Shown in pieces: positions 9,664 to 19,092 of a stretch of DNA of 64,000 nt. The number at the start of each line of letters is the position of its first letter. Within the stretch, counting starts at the first letter, position 1. The stretch lies in assembly GCF_001544075.1 (NCBI RefSeq), contig NZ_BCNT01000012.1, positions 1 to 64,000 of the forward strand. Reading direction: 5' to 3'. Made by a program: the position numbers and the translations under genes. Origin of the DNA: Comamonas terrae (GTDB taxonomy: Bacteria; Pseudomonadota; Gammaproteobacteria; Burkholderiales; Burkholderiaceae_C). The notes under the pieces are model-generated. The model was not told the DNA's origin, made no database searches, and worked only from the letters and a program-made list of their open reading frames with translations.

Positions 9664-10401
9664 TTGAATTCCAAGAAAACCGGCGCGGTACCGCGCCATA
9701 TCGCCATCATCATGGATGGCAACGGGCGGTGGGCCAAGCGCCGCCTGCTTCCCCGCCTTGCCGGTCACAAGCAGGGCGTGGAGGCCCTGCGCCGCTGCGC
9801 GCGCGCCTGCGCCGAACGCGGCGTCGAGGTGCTGACCGTGTTCGCGTTCTCGTCGGAAAACTGGAACCGGCCCCAGGAAGAGGTTTCGGGCCTCATGGGT
9901 CTGCTGGCCAATGCCCTGGCCAAAGAGGTGCAGCAGCTGAGCAACGACGGCGTGCGCCTGCATTTCGTGGGCGACCGCACAGGCCTGAGCGACAAGGTTT
10001 GCGAGGGGCTGAGCCAGGCGGAGCGGCAGACGGCACACAACAGCCGCCTGGTCCTCAATGTCTGCTTCAATTACGGCGGTCGCTGGGATATCGCGCAGGC
10101 GGCCAGCAAGCTGGCCGGGCAGGGCATTGCGATCACGGCCGAGAATCTGGACAAGGCCATGGCCATGTCCCATGTCTGCGATCCCGACCTGCTGATCCGC
10201 ACGGGCGGGGAGATGCGCATCAGCAATTTCCTGCTGTGGCAGGCTGCATATTCCGAGCTTTTCTTCAGTCCCAGCCTGTGGCCTGATTTCGACGAATCGG
10301 ACCTGGACCAAGCCATTGCGGCCTTTGGCGGACGCGAGCGCCGCTTCGGCCAGACCTCCGAACAGATCCAGCCGCCGCCAGCCCGGATCGTGGCGGCATA
10401 A
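9664..10401 (+). CDS. uppS: undecaprenyl diphosphate synthase (cis-prenyltransferase)
   Basis: UppS adds eight isopentenyl units to farnesyl diphosphate to give the C55 carrier used in peptidoglycan and O-antigen synthesis. The 245-residue protein contains HIAIIMDGNGRWAKRR with the catalytic Asp, then SSENWNRP. The C-terminal signature is DLLIRTGGEMRISNFLLWQAAYSELFF. The start is a TTG at 9664, supported by GGAG at 9650-9653 and the position of the conserved motif. It is followed by cdsA after 58 bases. Confidence 0.97.
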   Translation: MNSKKTGAVPRHIAIIMDGNGRWAKRRLLPRLAGHKQGVEALRRCARACAERGVEVLTVFAFSSENWNRPQEEVSGLMGLLANALAKEVQQLSNDGVRLHFVGDRTGLSDKVCEGLSQAERQTAHNSRLVLNVCFNYGGRWDIAQAASKLAGQGIAITAENLDKAMAMSHVCDPDLLIRTGGEMRISNFLLWQAAYSELFFSPSLWPDFDESDLDQAIAAFGGRERRFGQTSEQIQPPPARIVAA

Positions 10402-10459
10402 ACCCAGCACGGCCTGTGCAAGCTCTGCGCTGGCCTGCAAAAACAAGCGAAGGACTGCC

Positions 10460-11317
10460 ATGCTCAAGCAGCGCGTGATTACCGCCTTGGTGTTGCTGGC
10501 CATCTTGCTGCCGGCCCTGTTCTACCCGTCCAGCATCGTGCCGTTTGCCGTGGTCACGCTGATGTTCATGACGGCCGGCGCCTGGGAATGGGGGCGCCTC
10601 AACGGTTTCGGGCAGGCCGGGGCTTTGGGTGTTGGCGGCATTTGTGCAGCCTTGTGCCTGGGGGCCTGGGCGGCAGGCTGGCTGTCGCAGTCGCTGGCGC
10701 TGCTGTGGATTGCCGCAGGCGCTGCCTGGGTGCTGGGCGGTGCGCTGCTGCTGCGGGCCGGTGTTGCCGGCTGGCCGCATATACCTTCCGCCATCCGCCT
10801 GGTCGGCGGTGTGCTTGCCCTGTGGCTGGCGTGGATTGCCATTGTCCAGGCGCGTCGGATCGGCATCAACTTCCTGCTGTCGGTGCTGGTCTTGGTCTGG
10901 GTGGCCGACAGCTTTGCCTATTTCGCGGGGCGTACCTTCGGCCTCAAGTTCACCAAGAACAAGCTGGCACCCACGATCAGCCCCGGCAAGAGCTGGGAAG
11001 GCGTATGGGGCGGTGCCATCGGCGTGATCGTGCTGGCCCTGCTCTGGTGCTGGGCCGACGGGCGCTATGGCGCTGGCGTGCCCAGCTTCTATTCGGTGCT
11101 GCAGACGCGCGGAACCTGGTTCCTGCTGCTGGCAGTGGTGTTTATGACTGCGATGAGCGTGGCGGGCGATCTGATCGAATCCCTCATCAAGCGCAGTGTC
11201 GGAGTCAAGGACAGCAGCGGTTTGCTGCCCGGCCACGGTGGTGTTCTGGATCGTGTCGATGCGCTGTTGCCCACACTGCCGTTGGCAATGATGCTCTCCT
11301 CTTTTGTGCATCCATGA
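10460..11317 (+). CDS. cdsA: phosphatidate cytidylyltransferase (CDP-diglyceride synthase)
   Basis: CdsA makes CDP-diacylglycerol from phosphatidic acid and CTP, the branch point of phospholipid synthesis, in the inner membrane. The 285-residue protein is hydrophobic throughout with about seven or eight membrane segments. It carries the C-terminal signature SLIKRSVGVKDSSGLLPGHGG with DRVD. The ATG at 10460 follows GCGAAGGACTGCC. Its stop overlaps the dxr start in an ATGA, so translation is coupled. Confidence 0.96.
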   Translation: MLKQRVITALVLLAILLPALFYPSSIVPFAVVTLMFMTAGAWEWGRLNGFGQAGALGVGGICAALCLGAWAAGWLSQSLALLWIAAGAAWVLGGALLLRAGVAGWPHIPSAIRLVGGVLALWLAWIAIVQARRIGINFLLSVLVLVWVADSFAYFAGRTFGLKFTKNKLAPTISPGKSWEGVWGGAIGVIVLALLWCWADGRYGAGVPSFYSVLQTRGTWFLLLAVVFMTAMSVAGDLIESLIKRSVGVKDSSGLLPGHGGVLDRVDALLPTLPLAMMLSSFVHP

Positions 11318-12492
11318 AACAGAAAATCACCGTTCTGGGTTCCACGGGTTCCATTGGAACGAACACCCTCGACGTGGTGGCTCGCCACCGCGACCAATAC
11401 GAAATCTTTGCCCTGAGTGCGGCCACGCAGGTGGACCTGATGCTCAGGCAGTGTGCCGAATTCAGTCCCCGCTTTGCCGTGATGGCCAGCCGGCCGCATG
11501 CGCAGCTGCTGGCCGAGAAAATCAAGCAAAATGGGCTTGCAACGCAGGTGCTGCAAGCGCAGGATGCTCTGGAAAAAATAGCTTCTCATCCCGAGGTGGA
11601 TGCCGTGATGGCTGCCATTGTCGGAGCGGCAGGTCTGGCGCCTTGCCTGGCGGCAGCGCAAGCCGGCAAGCGGCTGCTGCTGGCCAACAAGGAAGCCCTG
11701 GTCGTGGGCGGCGCGCTGTTCATGGATACGGTCAGGCGCAATGGCGCGACCTTGCTGCCCATCGACAGCGAGCATTCGGCCATCTTCCAGTGCCTGCCCG
11801 AAGATCGCACGAGCTGGGCCAGGCGGGTGGACAGCCTGCTGCTGACCGCTTCGGGCGGGCCTTTCCGCCAGCGCGATCCGGCAACGCTGTCCGAAATCAC
11901 GCCGGAGCAGGCCTGCGCCCACCCCAACTTCTCCATGGGGCGCAAGATCTCCGTGGACTCCGCGACCATGATGAACAAGGCGCTGGAGGTGATCGAGGCG
12001 CGCTGGCTGTTCGACATGCCGCCCGAGAAGATCAAGGTGGTGATCCATCCGCAGCAGATCGTGCACTCCATGGTGCAGTTCACGGACGCCTCCGTGCTCG
12101 CCCAGCTGGGTACGCCCGACATGCGCGTGCCCATTGCCTGCGGCCTGGCCTGGCCCGAACGCATAGCCAGCGGTGCGCCCGTGCTGGACTTCGCCAAGCT
12201 GGCGGCGCTCACCTTCGAAGAGGCGGATGCGCGGCGCTTTCCCGGGCTGCATTTGTCCTGGCAGGCGCTGCAGGCCGCGGAGGGCACGACCACGGTGCTC
12301 AATGCCGCCAATGAAGTGGCGGTGGCGGCGTTCCTCGAGCGGCGCCTGTCCTTCGATCGTATCCATGCCGTGAATCTGCAGACCCTGGAGTCGCTGGTGC
12401 CCTCGGATATCCATAGTCTTGGCGACCTGATGTCCCTGGACGCGCAGGCGCGGGCTGCGGCGCAGGATGCAGCCCGCCGCTGGTGCCTGTAG
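11314..12492 (+). CDS. dxr: 1-deoxy-D-xylulose 5-phosphate reductoisomerase
   Basis: Dxr converts DXP to methylerythritol 4-phosphate with NADPH, the committed step of the MEP isoprenoid pathway that feeds uppS nearby. The 392-residue protein starts KITVLGSTGSIGTNTLDVV, the NADPH-binding motif. It also has ANKEALVVGG, the metal and substrate site LLPIDSEHSAIFQCL, and SVDSATMMNKALEVIEA. A segment near 11575 (AAAAAATAGCTTCT) is AT-rich and may be a decayed dispersed repeat absorbed into the frame; it lies at a variable part of the protein. Confidence 0.97.
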   Translation: MKQKITVLGSTGSIGTNTLDVVARHRDQYEIFALSAATQVDLMLRQCAEFSPRFAVMASRPHAQLLAEKIKQNGLATQVLQAQDALEKIASHPEVDAVMAAIVGAAGLAPCLAAAQAGKRLLLANKEALVVGGALFMDTVRRNGATLLPIDSEHSAIFQCLPEDRTSWARRVDSLLLTASGGPFRQRDPATLSEITPEQACAHPNFSMGRKISVDSATMMNKALEVIEARWLFDMPPEKIKVVIHPQQIVHSMVQFTDASVLAQLGTPDMRVPIACGLAWPERIASGAPVLDFAKLAALTFEEADARRFPGLHLSWQALQAAEGTTTVLNAANEVAVAAFLERRLSFDRIHAVNLQTLESLVPSDIHSLGDLMSLDAQARAAAQDAARRWCL

Positions 12493-12553
12493 GCTGCGCC
12501 GTGTTGAACTTGCGGCTGCCCGGCGCGTCTAAGCAGCAGTCGTATGGAAGGGG

Positions 12554-13924
12554 ATGCAGGTGTTGCTGACCGTTGTTGCTTTCATTGTTGCGCTGGGTGT
12601 TCTGATTGCGGTGCATGAGTGGGGGCACTATCGCGTTGCCGTGGCTTGCGGCGTCAAGGTGCTGCGCTATTCCATCGGTTTCGGCAAGCCGCTGCTGCGC
12701 TGGACCAGCCGCAAGACGGGGACCGAATATGTGATCGCGGCCCTGCCGCTGGGTGGATACGTGCGCATGCTCGACGAGCGCGAGGGGGAGGTCCTTCCCC
12801 AGGAGCGTCATCTGGCCTTCAACAACCAGCCCCTTCGGTCGCGCGCTGCCATCGTGGCGGCCGGCCCCATCGCCAATCTGCTGCTCGCGGTGGCGCTCCT
12901 GGCTGTGGTCAACTGGGTGGGCGTGACCGAGCCGGCGGCACGCCTGGCTGCTCCGCCCCCGGGCTCTGCCCTGCAGGTGGCTGGTGTCCAGAGCGGCGAT
13001 TGGGTGCGGCGCATTTCGATCGACCAACAAGGCTGGCAGCCCGTGCACTCGTTCAGCGACCTGCGCTGGACGCTCACCAAGGCCGCCATGGCCGGCGATT
13101 CAGTGAGCCTGGAGGTGGCTTCGCGCGCCGATGCCGCTTCGCGCGTGCTGTCTCTTCCCCTGGGCAATCTGCAGCAAAAAGAGCCTGATGAGGCTTTTTT
13201 TGAAAAAATTGGTTTGCTTGGTGCCTGGACGCAACCGACCCTGAACCAGGTCATGCCCGGTGGACCGGCGGATCTGGCCGGCTTGCGCAAGGGGGATGTG
13301 GTGCTCAGCGTGGACGGCCGTATCATCCACGACGGCGCCCAGTTGCTGGCGCTGATCCGCGACGCCGGTTCGTCCGGCCGGGCCTCTGCCCAGCAATGGG
13401 TGGTGCGGCGTGGCGGCCAAAGCCTGGCCCTGACCGTGCAGCCCAGGGTCGAAACGGCAGAGGACAGGAGCATTGGTCGCATCAATGCCTATATCGGTGC
13501 AGAGCCCGAGATGGCCGTGGTGCGCCAGGACTTCTGGGGTGGACTTTCAACCGGGGTGCAGCGCACCTGGGAACTGTCCGCCATGACGCTGCGCATGATG
13601 GGGCGCATGGTGATCGGCGAGGCCTCGCTCAAGAACATCAGTGGCCCCTTGACCATTGCCGACTATGCGGGCCGCTCCGCGAGCATGGGGCTGATCCAGT
13701 ACCTTTCCTTCCTGGCGCTGATCAGCGTGAGCCTGGGGGTTCTCAACTTGCTACCATTGCCGGTTCTGGATGGTGGGCACCTGATGTATTATCTTTGGGA
13801 GGGTGTCACGGGCCGAAGTGTCTCCGAAATCTGGGCCGAAAGGCTGCAGCGGGCAGGCGTGGCCGTGATCTTGCTGATGATGTCAGTCGCCTTTTTCAAC
13901 GATATCAACCGGCTTTGGGGCTAA
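12554..13924 (+). CDS. rseP: RIP metalloprotease, site-2 protease homologue
   Basis: RseP cleaves transmembrane substrates, typically the anti-sigma factor RseA in envelope stress and remnant signal peptides. The 456-residue protein has the zinc motif HEWGH at residues 21-25 in the first membrane segment and PDZ regions in the middle. The C-terminal NLLPLPVLDGGHLMYYL provides the third zinc ligand. GGAAGGGG precedes the ATG. A hairpin with A and T runs (13176-13201) lies inside the frame between the PDZ parts. It is followed by bamA, as in most proteobacteria. Confidence 0.96.
   Translation: MQVLLTVVAFIVALGVLIAVHEWGHYRVAVACGVKVLRYSIGFGKPLLRWTSRKTGTEYVIAALPLGGYVRMLDEREGEVLPQERHLAFNNQPLRSRAAIVAAGPIANLLLAVALLAVVNWVGVTEPAARLAAPPPGSALQVAGVQSGDWVRRISIDQQGWQPVHSFSDLRWTLTKAAMAGDSVSLEVASRADAASRVLSLPLGNLQQKEPDEAFFEKIGLLGAWTQPTLNQVMPGGPADLAGLRKGDVVLSVDGRIIHDGAQLLALIRDAGSSGRASAQQWVVRRGGQSLALTVQPRVETAEDRSIGRINAYIGAEPEMAVVRQDFWGGLSTGVQRTWELSAMTLRMMGRMVIGEASLKNISGPLTIADYAGRSASMGLIQYLSFLALISVSLGVLNLLPLPVLDGGHLMYYLWEGVTGRSVSEIWAERLQRAGVAVILLMMSVAFFNDINRLWG
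13176..13201 (+). repeat. terminator-like palindrome inside rseP coding sequence
   Basis: AAAAAGAGCC (13176-13185) pairs with GGCTTTTTTT (13192-13201) around a six-base loop: nine Watson-Crick pairs and one G-T. It encodes part of the segment QKEPDEAFFEKIG. The shape resembles a small intrinsic terminator on either strand, but it lies in a frame that continues for 240 codons. A repeat inserted into a tolerant linker is one explanation. Confidence 0.5.
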
Positions 13925-13968
13925 TTTTTCGCCGATTTCGGTAGCTGCAACTGCGGCAAATTCCACTC

Positions 13969-16269
13969 ATGAAAAAACATTTCAATCGCTTTGGCGTGCG
14001 TACCGCATCTGCCTTGGCAGCTATGGTTTTGGCTGCGAATGCGGCATGGGCACTAGAGCCTTTCAAAGTTCAGGACATCCGTGTCGAAGGCCTGCAGCGC
14101 GTGGAACCGGGCACCGTGTTCGCCTCCATGCCGCTGCGCGTGGGCGACCAGTACGACGATGAAAAAGGGGCTGCCGCGATCCGTTCGCTCTTTGCCCTGG
14201 GCCTGTTCAAGGATGTGCGTCTGGAGGCCAATGGCAATGTGCTGATCGTGGTGGTGGAGGAGCGCCCCACGATTGCGGAAGTGAATTTCGCGGGTACCAA
14301 GGAGTTCGACAAGGACACGCTGCTCAAGGCCATGCGCGACGTGGGCCTGGCCGAAGGTCGTCCTTTCGACAAGGCGCTGGCCGACCGCGCCGAGCAGGAA
14401 CTCAAGCGCCAGTACATCAACCGCAGCCTGTACGGTGCGGAAGTGGTGACCACGGTGACCCCGATCGAGCGCAACCGCGTGAATCTCACATTCACCGTGT
14501 CCGAAGGCGCGCCGGCCAAGATCAACGAGATCCACATCGTGGGCAACAAGGCCTTCAAGGAGTCCACGCTCAAGGATCTGTTCGACCAGGATACCGGCAA
14601 CTGGATGAGCTGGTACACCAAGTCGGACCGCTATGCGCGCAACAAGCTCAATGCCGACCTGGAGACGCTGCGCTCCTATTACCTGCAGCGCGGCTATCTG
14701 GAGTTCCGCATCGATTCCACGCAGGTGGCGATTTCTCCGGACAAGCAGCACATCTCGCTGACCGTCAACATCCATGAAGGCGACCAGTTCGTGGTTTCCG
14801 GCGTCAAGCTGGAAGGCAACTACCTGGACCGCGACGACGAATTCAAGTCGCTGATCAAGATCAAGCCCGGCGAGCCCTACAACGCCGACCAGGTCTCCCA
14901 GACGATCAAGGCCTTCACCGACTACTACAGCAACTTCGGCTTTGCCTTTGCCAAGGTGGAGGCCGTTCCCGAGATCGACCGCGCCAACAACCGCGTGGAG
15001 CTGGTGCTGCAGGCCCAGCCGTCGCGCCGGGCCTATGTGCGCCGCATCAGCGTGAGCGGCAACAACCGCACGCGCGACGAGGTGATCCGTCGCGAGTTCC
15101 GTCAGTTCGAGGCGTCCTGGTACGACGGCGACAAGATCAAGCTCTCGCGCGACCGCGTGGACCGCCTGGGCTTCTTCACCGAGGTGAACGTGGAGACGCA
15201 GGAGGTTCCCGGCTCTCCCGACCAGGTGGACCTGCTGATCAACGTGGCCGAAAAGCCCACCGGCTCCCTGCAGCTGGGCGCGGGCTTTTCCAGCGCCGAA
15301 AAGGTCTCGCTGTCGTTCGGCATCAAGCAGGAAAACGTCTTCGGCTCCGGCAACTACCTGGGCGTGGACGTCAACACCAGCAAGTACAACCGCACCATGG
15401 TGCTGTCGACGACCAATCCGTATTTCACGGATACCGGTATCTCGCGCACCTATGACCTGTACTACCGGACCATGCGGCCCTACTACGATGACGGTGCCTA
15501 CAAGATCGTCACCAAGGGCGCGACCGTGCGTTTCGGCATCCCGTTCAGCGAAGTGGATACGGTCTACTTCGGCGGTGGCGTGGAAGGCAACGAGATCAAG
15601 CCCGGCACCTACATGCCTCAGGTCTACCAGGAATACTGCGACAAATGGGGTTGCTCGCAGACCGGCATCCCGCTGACCGTCGGCTGGTCGCGCGACAACC
15701 GCGATAGCGCGCTGGCGCCCAATTCGGGCCGCTACCAGCGCCTGAACACCGAAGTCTCGATGCTCAGCGACATGCGCTATGTCAAGGCCAACTACCAGAT
15801 CCAGCAGTACATCCCGCTGAACAAGAAGTACACCATTGCGCTCAATGGCGAGCTGGGCTGGGGCAAGGGCCTGAACGGCCGTCCGTTCCCCATCTTCAAG
15901 AACTTCTATTCGGGCGGCCTGGGTTCGGTGCGCGGCTTCGAGCAGGGCTCGCTGGGCAAACATGACACGGTGAACACCAACCTCGCGCTGGGCGGCACCC
16001 GCAAGATGACCTTGAATGCCGAGTTCATGGTGCCGTTCCCGGGGGCCGGCAACGACCGGACCCTGCGCCTGTTCACCTTCCTGGACGTGGGCAACGTATG
16101 GGCTGAGGGAGAGAGCATGGAGCTCAGCTCTCTGCGCGCCTCCACGGGTATCGGTATTAGCTGGATTTCGCCTCTGGGCCCATTGCGTTTGGCTTATGCT
16201 CAGCCGATCCGCAAGGAAACCGGGGATAGAATCCAAAAACTGCAATTCCAGATCGGAACATCTTTCTAA
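13969..16269 (+). CDS. bamA: outer membrane protein assembly factor BamA
   Basis: BamA is the core of the complex that folds beta-barrel proteins into the outer membrane. The 766-residue protein has a signal peptide ending near AANAAWA. Five POTRA domains follow (for example IRVEGLQRVEPGTVF and VNFAGTKEFDKDTLL), and then a C-terminal barrel with the GGLGSVRGFEQGSLG loop-6 motif that contains the conserved VRGF. It ends in phenylalanine (QFQIGTSF), the usual outer-membrane barrel ending. Its stop overlaps the ompH start by one base. Confidence 0.97.
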   Translation: MKKHFNRFGVRTASALAAMVLAANAAWALEPFKVQDIRVEGLQRVEPGTVFASMPLRVGDQYDDEKGAAAIRSLFALGLFKDVRLEANGNVLIVVVEERPTIAEVNFAGTKEFDKDTLLKAMRDVGLAEGRPFDKALADRAEQELKRQYINRSLYGAEVVTTVTPIERNRVNLTFTVSEGAPAKINEIHIVGNKAFKESTLKDLFDQDTGNWMSWYTKSDRYARNKLNADLETLRSYYLQRGYLEFRIDSTQVAISPDKQHISLTVNIHEGDQFVVSGVKLEGNYLDRDDEFKSLIKIKPGEPYNADQVSQTIKAFTDYYSNFGFAFAKVEAVPEIDRANNRVELVLQAQPSRRAYVRRISVSGNNRTRDEVIRREFRQFEASWYDGDKIKLSRDRVDRLGFFTEVNVETQEVPGSPDQVDLLINVAEKPTGSLQLGAGFSSAEKVSLSFGIKQENVFGSGNYLGVDVNTSKYNRTMVLSTTNPYFTDTGISRTYDLYYRTMRPYYDDGAYKIVTKGATVRFGIPFSEVDTVYFGGGVEGNEIKPGTYMPQVYQEYCDKWGCSQTGIPLTVGWSRDNRDSALAPNSGRYQRLNTEVSMLSDMRYVKANYQIQQYIPLNKKYTIALNGELGWGKGLNGRPFPIFKNFYSGGLGSVRGFEQGSLGKHDTVNTNLALGGTRKMTLNAEFMVPFPGAGNDRTLRLFTFLDVGNVWAEGESMELSSLRASTGIGISWISPLGPLRLAYAQPIRKETGDRIQKLQFQIGTSF

Positions 16270-16775
16270 TGAAATCTCTTTCTAGCCATCTTTCTCTGGC
16301 TGTGCTGCTTGGCGCCATGGCCGTCTCTGCGCATGCACAGGAATTCAAGGCAGGCTTTGTGAACACGGATCGCATCTTCCGTGAAGCATCCACCGCCAAG
16401 GCTGCCCAGGCCAAGCTGGAGCAGGAGTTTTCTAAGCGTGAAAAAGATCTGGTCGACCAGGGCAATGCGCTGAAGAGCGCTTCCGACAAGTTCGAGCGCG
16501 AAGCGCCCACCATGTCGGAGAGCCAGCGCATTTCCCGCCAGCGCCAGCTGGTGGACCAGGACCGTGAATTCCAGCGCAAGCGCCGCGAATTCCAGGAAGA
16601 CCTGAACTCGCGCAAGAACGAGGAGCTGGCCCAGGTGCTCGATCGTGCCAACAAGGTCGTCAAGCAAGTGGCCGAATCCGAAAAGTACGACGTGATCCTG
16701 CAGGAAGCCGTGTATATCAATCCCAAGTTCGATATCACGGACAAGGTGATCAAGGCTCTGAACGGCGCCAAGTAA
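16269..16775 (+). CDS. ompH: periplasmic chaperone OmpH/Skp
   Basis: Skp-type chaperones hold unfolded outer-membrane proteins in the periplasm on their way to BamA. The 168-residue protein has a signal peptide with cleavage likely after AVSAHA and a long charged coiled-coil segment (about residues 40-130, rich in K, E, R and Q). It ends with a hydrophobic-charged segment near YDVILQEAVYIN. It is translationally linked to bamA (TAATG) and precedes lpxD, the common order. Confidence 0.94.
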   Translation: MKSLSSHLSLAVLLGAMAVSAHAQEFKAGFVNTDRIFREASTAKAAQAKLEQEFSKREKDLVDQGNALKSASDKFEREAPTMSESQRISRQRQLVDQDREFQRKRREFQEDLNSRKNEELAQVLDRANKVVKQVAESEKYDVILQEAVYINPKFDITDKVIKALNGAK

Positions 16776-16796
16776 AGCCCCTCGGAGCCAATTTTG

Positions 16797-17801
16797 GTGA
16801 GCGTTTCACTGGGAGAAATCGTTGATGCGCTTGGCGGGGAGCTGGTGGGCGGCGAGCGTGGGACACCGATTTCACGCATCGCGCCGCTGGACTCCGCCGG
16901 TGCCGGCGATCTGAGCTTTTTAAGCAACCCTCGCTACCGCCAGCAGCTGGCCGCCTCTCAGGCGGCCTGTGTCATTGTGGCGCCTGCGATGCGCGAGGAA
17001 GCGTCGCAGCGCGGTGCCTGCATCGTCGCGGCCGATCCCTACGCCTATTTCGCACGGGCCACGCAATGGTGGAAGGCCCGCCACGCTGGAAATGCGCCCT
17101 GCGGTATCCATCCCAGTGCCGTGGTGCATCCCAGTGCCGAAATCCATGTGTCGGCCTATGTGGGTCCCTTGTGCGTCGTGGATGCCGGGGCCAGGGTGGG
17201 AGCAGGGTCGGTGCTCAAGTCCCGCGTGACGCTGGGCGAGGCCTGCGAAATCGGCGAGCGCTGCATCGTGCATCCGGGCGTGGTCATCGGGGCCGACGGC
17301 TTCGGCTTTGCGCCGTCCGGCGGGCAATGGGTCAAGATCGAGCAGCTGGGCCGCGTGCGCATCGGCAACGATGTGGAGATCGGCGCCAACACCTGCGTGG
17401 ATCGCGGGGCACTGGACGACACGGTGATCGAGGACGGCGTCAAGATCGATAATCTCGTGCAGATTGCCCACAATGTGCATATCGGCGCACATACGGTGAT
17501 TGCGGGCAATACCGGAATTGCGGGCAGCGCACGCATCGGCGCGCATTGCTCGATTGGCGGTGCGGCCAATATCCTCGGGCACTTGAGCATTGCCGACGGG
17601 ACGGTGATTTCACCGACCTCCATGGTCACCCGCTCCATACCCAAGGCAGGTTTTTATACAGGCATCTTTCCGTTGCAAGAGAACGAGCAATGGGAGAAGA
17701 ACGCTGCAACCTTCAAGCAACTGTATGCGCTGCGCGAGCGCGTCAAGAAGCTTGAACAGGCGCTGGCCGACGAGCCGCGCGGCAACAACGGAAACAGATG
17801 A
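16797..17801 (+). CDS. lpxD: UDP-3-O-(3-hydroxyacyl)glucosamine N-acyltransferase
   Basis: LpxD adds the second 3-hydroxyacyl chain from acyl-ACP to UDP-3-O-acyl-glucosamine, the third step of lipid A synthesis. The 334-residue protein has an N-terminal uridine-binding domain ([15 protein letters not shown]) and then a left-handed beta-helix of hexapeptide repeats. The catalytic histidine lies in [13 protein letters not shown] chose the GTG at 16797; the TTG one codon earlier is also possible, and CGGAGCC serves both. Its stop overlaps fabZ. Confidence 0.96.
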   Translation: MSVSLGEIVDALGGELVGGERGTPISRIAPLDSAGAGDLSFLSNPRYRQQLAASQAACVIVAPAMREEASQRGACIVAADPYAYFARATQWWKARHAGNAPCGIHPSAVVHPSAEIHVSAYVGPLCVVDAGARVGAGSVLKSRVTLGEACEIGERCIVHPGVVIGADGFGFAPSGGQWVKIEQLGRVRIGNDVEIGANTCVDRGALDDTVIEDGVKIDNLVQIAHNVHIGAHTVIAGNTGIAGSARIGAHCSIGGAANILGHLSIADGTVISPTSMVTRSIPKAGFYTGIFPLQENEQWEKNAATFKQLYALRERVKKLEQALADEPRGNNGNR

Positions 17802-18238
17802 TGGACATTCAAGGAATTCTCAAGCAATTGCCTCACCGCTACCCCTTCCTGCTGGTGGACCGGGTGCTGGAGCTGGAGCGCAACACGCGCATCAAGGCAA
17901 TCAAGAACGTCACGTTCAACGAGCCGTTCTTCACCGGGCACTTCCCTGGCCGTCCGGTCATGCCCGGCGTGCTGATTCTCGAGGCACTGGCCCAGGCTGC
18001 AGGCCTGCTGGCTTTCGATGCCATGGGCCAGGTGCCCGACGAGAACAACATCTACTACTTCGTGGGCATCGACTCCGCGCGCTTCAAGCGTCCGGTGGTG
18101 CCGGGAGACCAGCTTGCGCTGGAGATCACGATCGACCGCGTGCGCGGCGGCATCTGGAAGTTCAAGGCCGTGGCCAGCGTGGATGGCGAGGTGGCAGCCG
18201 AAGCCGAACTCATGTGCACGATGCGTCAGGTGGGATAA
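17798..18238 (+). CDS. fabZ: 3-hydroxyacyl-[acyl-carrier-protein] dehydratase FabZ
   Basis: FabZ dehydrates 3-hydroxyacyl-ACP in fatty acid elongation and competes with LpxA and LpxD for the same substrate. This explains why it sits inside the lpx cluster. The 146-residue protein has the hot-dog fold signature [13 protein letters not shown] with the catalytic His. [23 protein letters not shown] carries the catalytic Glu. Two ATG codons (17798 and 17801) are in tandem and overlap the lpxD stop. lpxA follows after six bases. Confidence 0.97.
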   Translation: MMDIQGILKQLPHRYPFLLVDRVLELERNTRIKAIKNVTFNEPFFTGHFPGRPVMPGVLILEALAQAAGLLAFDAMGQVPDENNIYYFVGIDSARFKRPVVPGDQLALEITIDRVRGGIWKFKAVASVDGEVAAEAELMCTMRQVG

Positions 18239-18244
18239 GCACTG

Positions 18245-19042
18245 ATGGGGGCTTCCAGTCTGATTCATCCGACCGCGGTGATCGACCCTGCGGCACAGCT
18301 CGACTCCTCGGTGTCGGTGGGGCCGTATGCCGTCATCGGACCCAAGGTTCGCATCGGCGCGAATACCTCGGTGGGAGCCCATTGCGTGATCGAGGGCGAC
18401 ACCACGCTGGGCCGCGACAACCAGGTCTTCCAGTTCGCCTCGCTGGGCGCCCAGCCCCAGGACAAGAAGTATGCGGGCGAGCCGACGCGCCTGGTGATCG
18501 GCGACCGCAATACCATCCGCGAGTTCTGCACCTTCAACACCGGCACGGTGCAGGACCGGGGCGAGACGACCATCGGTTCGGACAACTGGATCATGGCCTA
18601 TGTGCACATTGCGCACGATTGCATCGTGGGCAACAACACCATCCTGGCCAACAACGCGACCCTGGCGGGGCATGTGCACGTGGATGACTGGGTCATCCTC
18701 GGCGGCCTGACGGGCGTGCATCAGTTCACCCATATCGGTGCCCATGCCATGGCCGGCTTTGCCAGCCATATCTCGCAGGATGTGCCGCCCTTCATGATGG
18801 TGGACGGCAATCCGCTGGCAGTGCGCGGTTTCAATGCCGAAGGCCTGCGCCGCCGCGGTTTTTCGGCTGTGCGCGTCGCGGCCGTCAAGCAGATGCACAA
18901 GCTGCTGTACCGCCAGGGGCTGACACTGGATGCGGCCACCGCCGCGATTGCGGGCCTGAAGTCCGACATGCCCGAAGCGCTGCAGGATATCGAGCGCATG
19001 CAGGCGTTCCTCGCGGCCTCCACGCGCGGTATCGCTCGCTGA
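18245..19042 (+). CDS. lpxA: acyl-ACP--UDP-N-acetylglucosamine O-acyltransferase
   Basis: LpxA catalyses the first step of lipid A synthesis, moving a 3-hydroxyacyl chain onto the 3-OH of UDP-GlcNAc. The 265-residue protein starts with [17 protein letters not shown] and is a run of hexapeptide repeats. The catalytic His is in the [13 protein letters not shown] segment near residue 125. A C-terminal helical domain begins near [13 protein letters not shown]. It lies between fabZ and lpxB with short gaps, as a single operon. Confidence 0.97.
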   Translation: MGASSLIHPTAVIDPAAQLDSSVSVGPYAVIGPKVRIGANTSVGAHCVIEGDTTLGRDNQVFQFASLGAQPQDKKYAGEPTRLVIGDRNTIREFCTFNTGTVQDRGETTIGSDNWIMAYVHIAHDCIVGNNTILANNATLAGHVHVDDWVILGGLTGVHQFTHIGAHAMAGFASHISQDVPPFMMVDGNPLAVRGFNAEGLRRRGFSAVRVAAVKQMHKLLYRQGLTLDAATAAIAGLKSDMPEALQDIERMQAFLAASTRGIAR

Positions 19043-19092
19043 AGAGCATCCTGCGCTCGTCTCCCGACAGGACCATAGGACCATTTCCGGCC

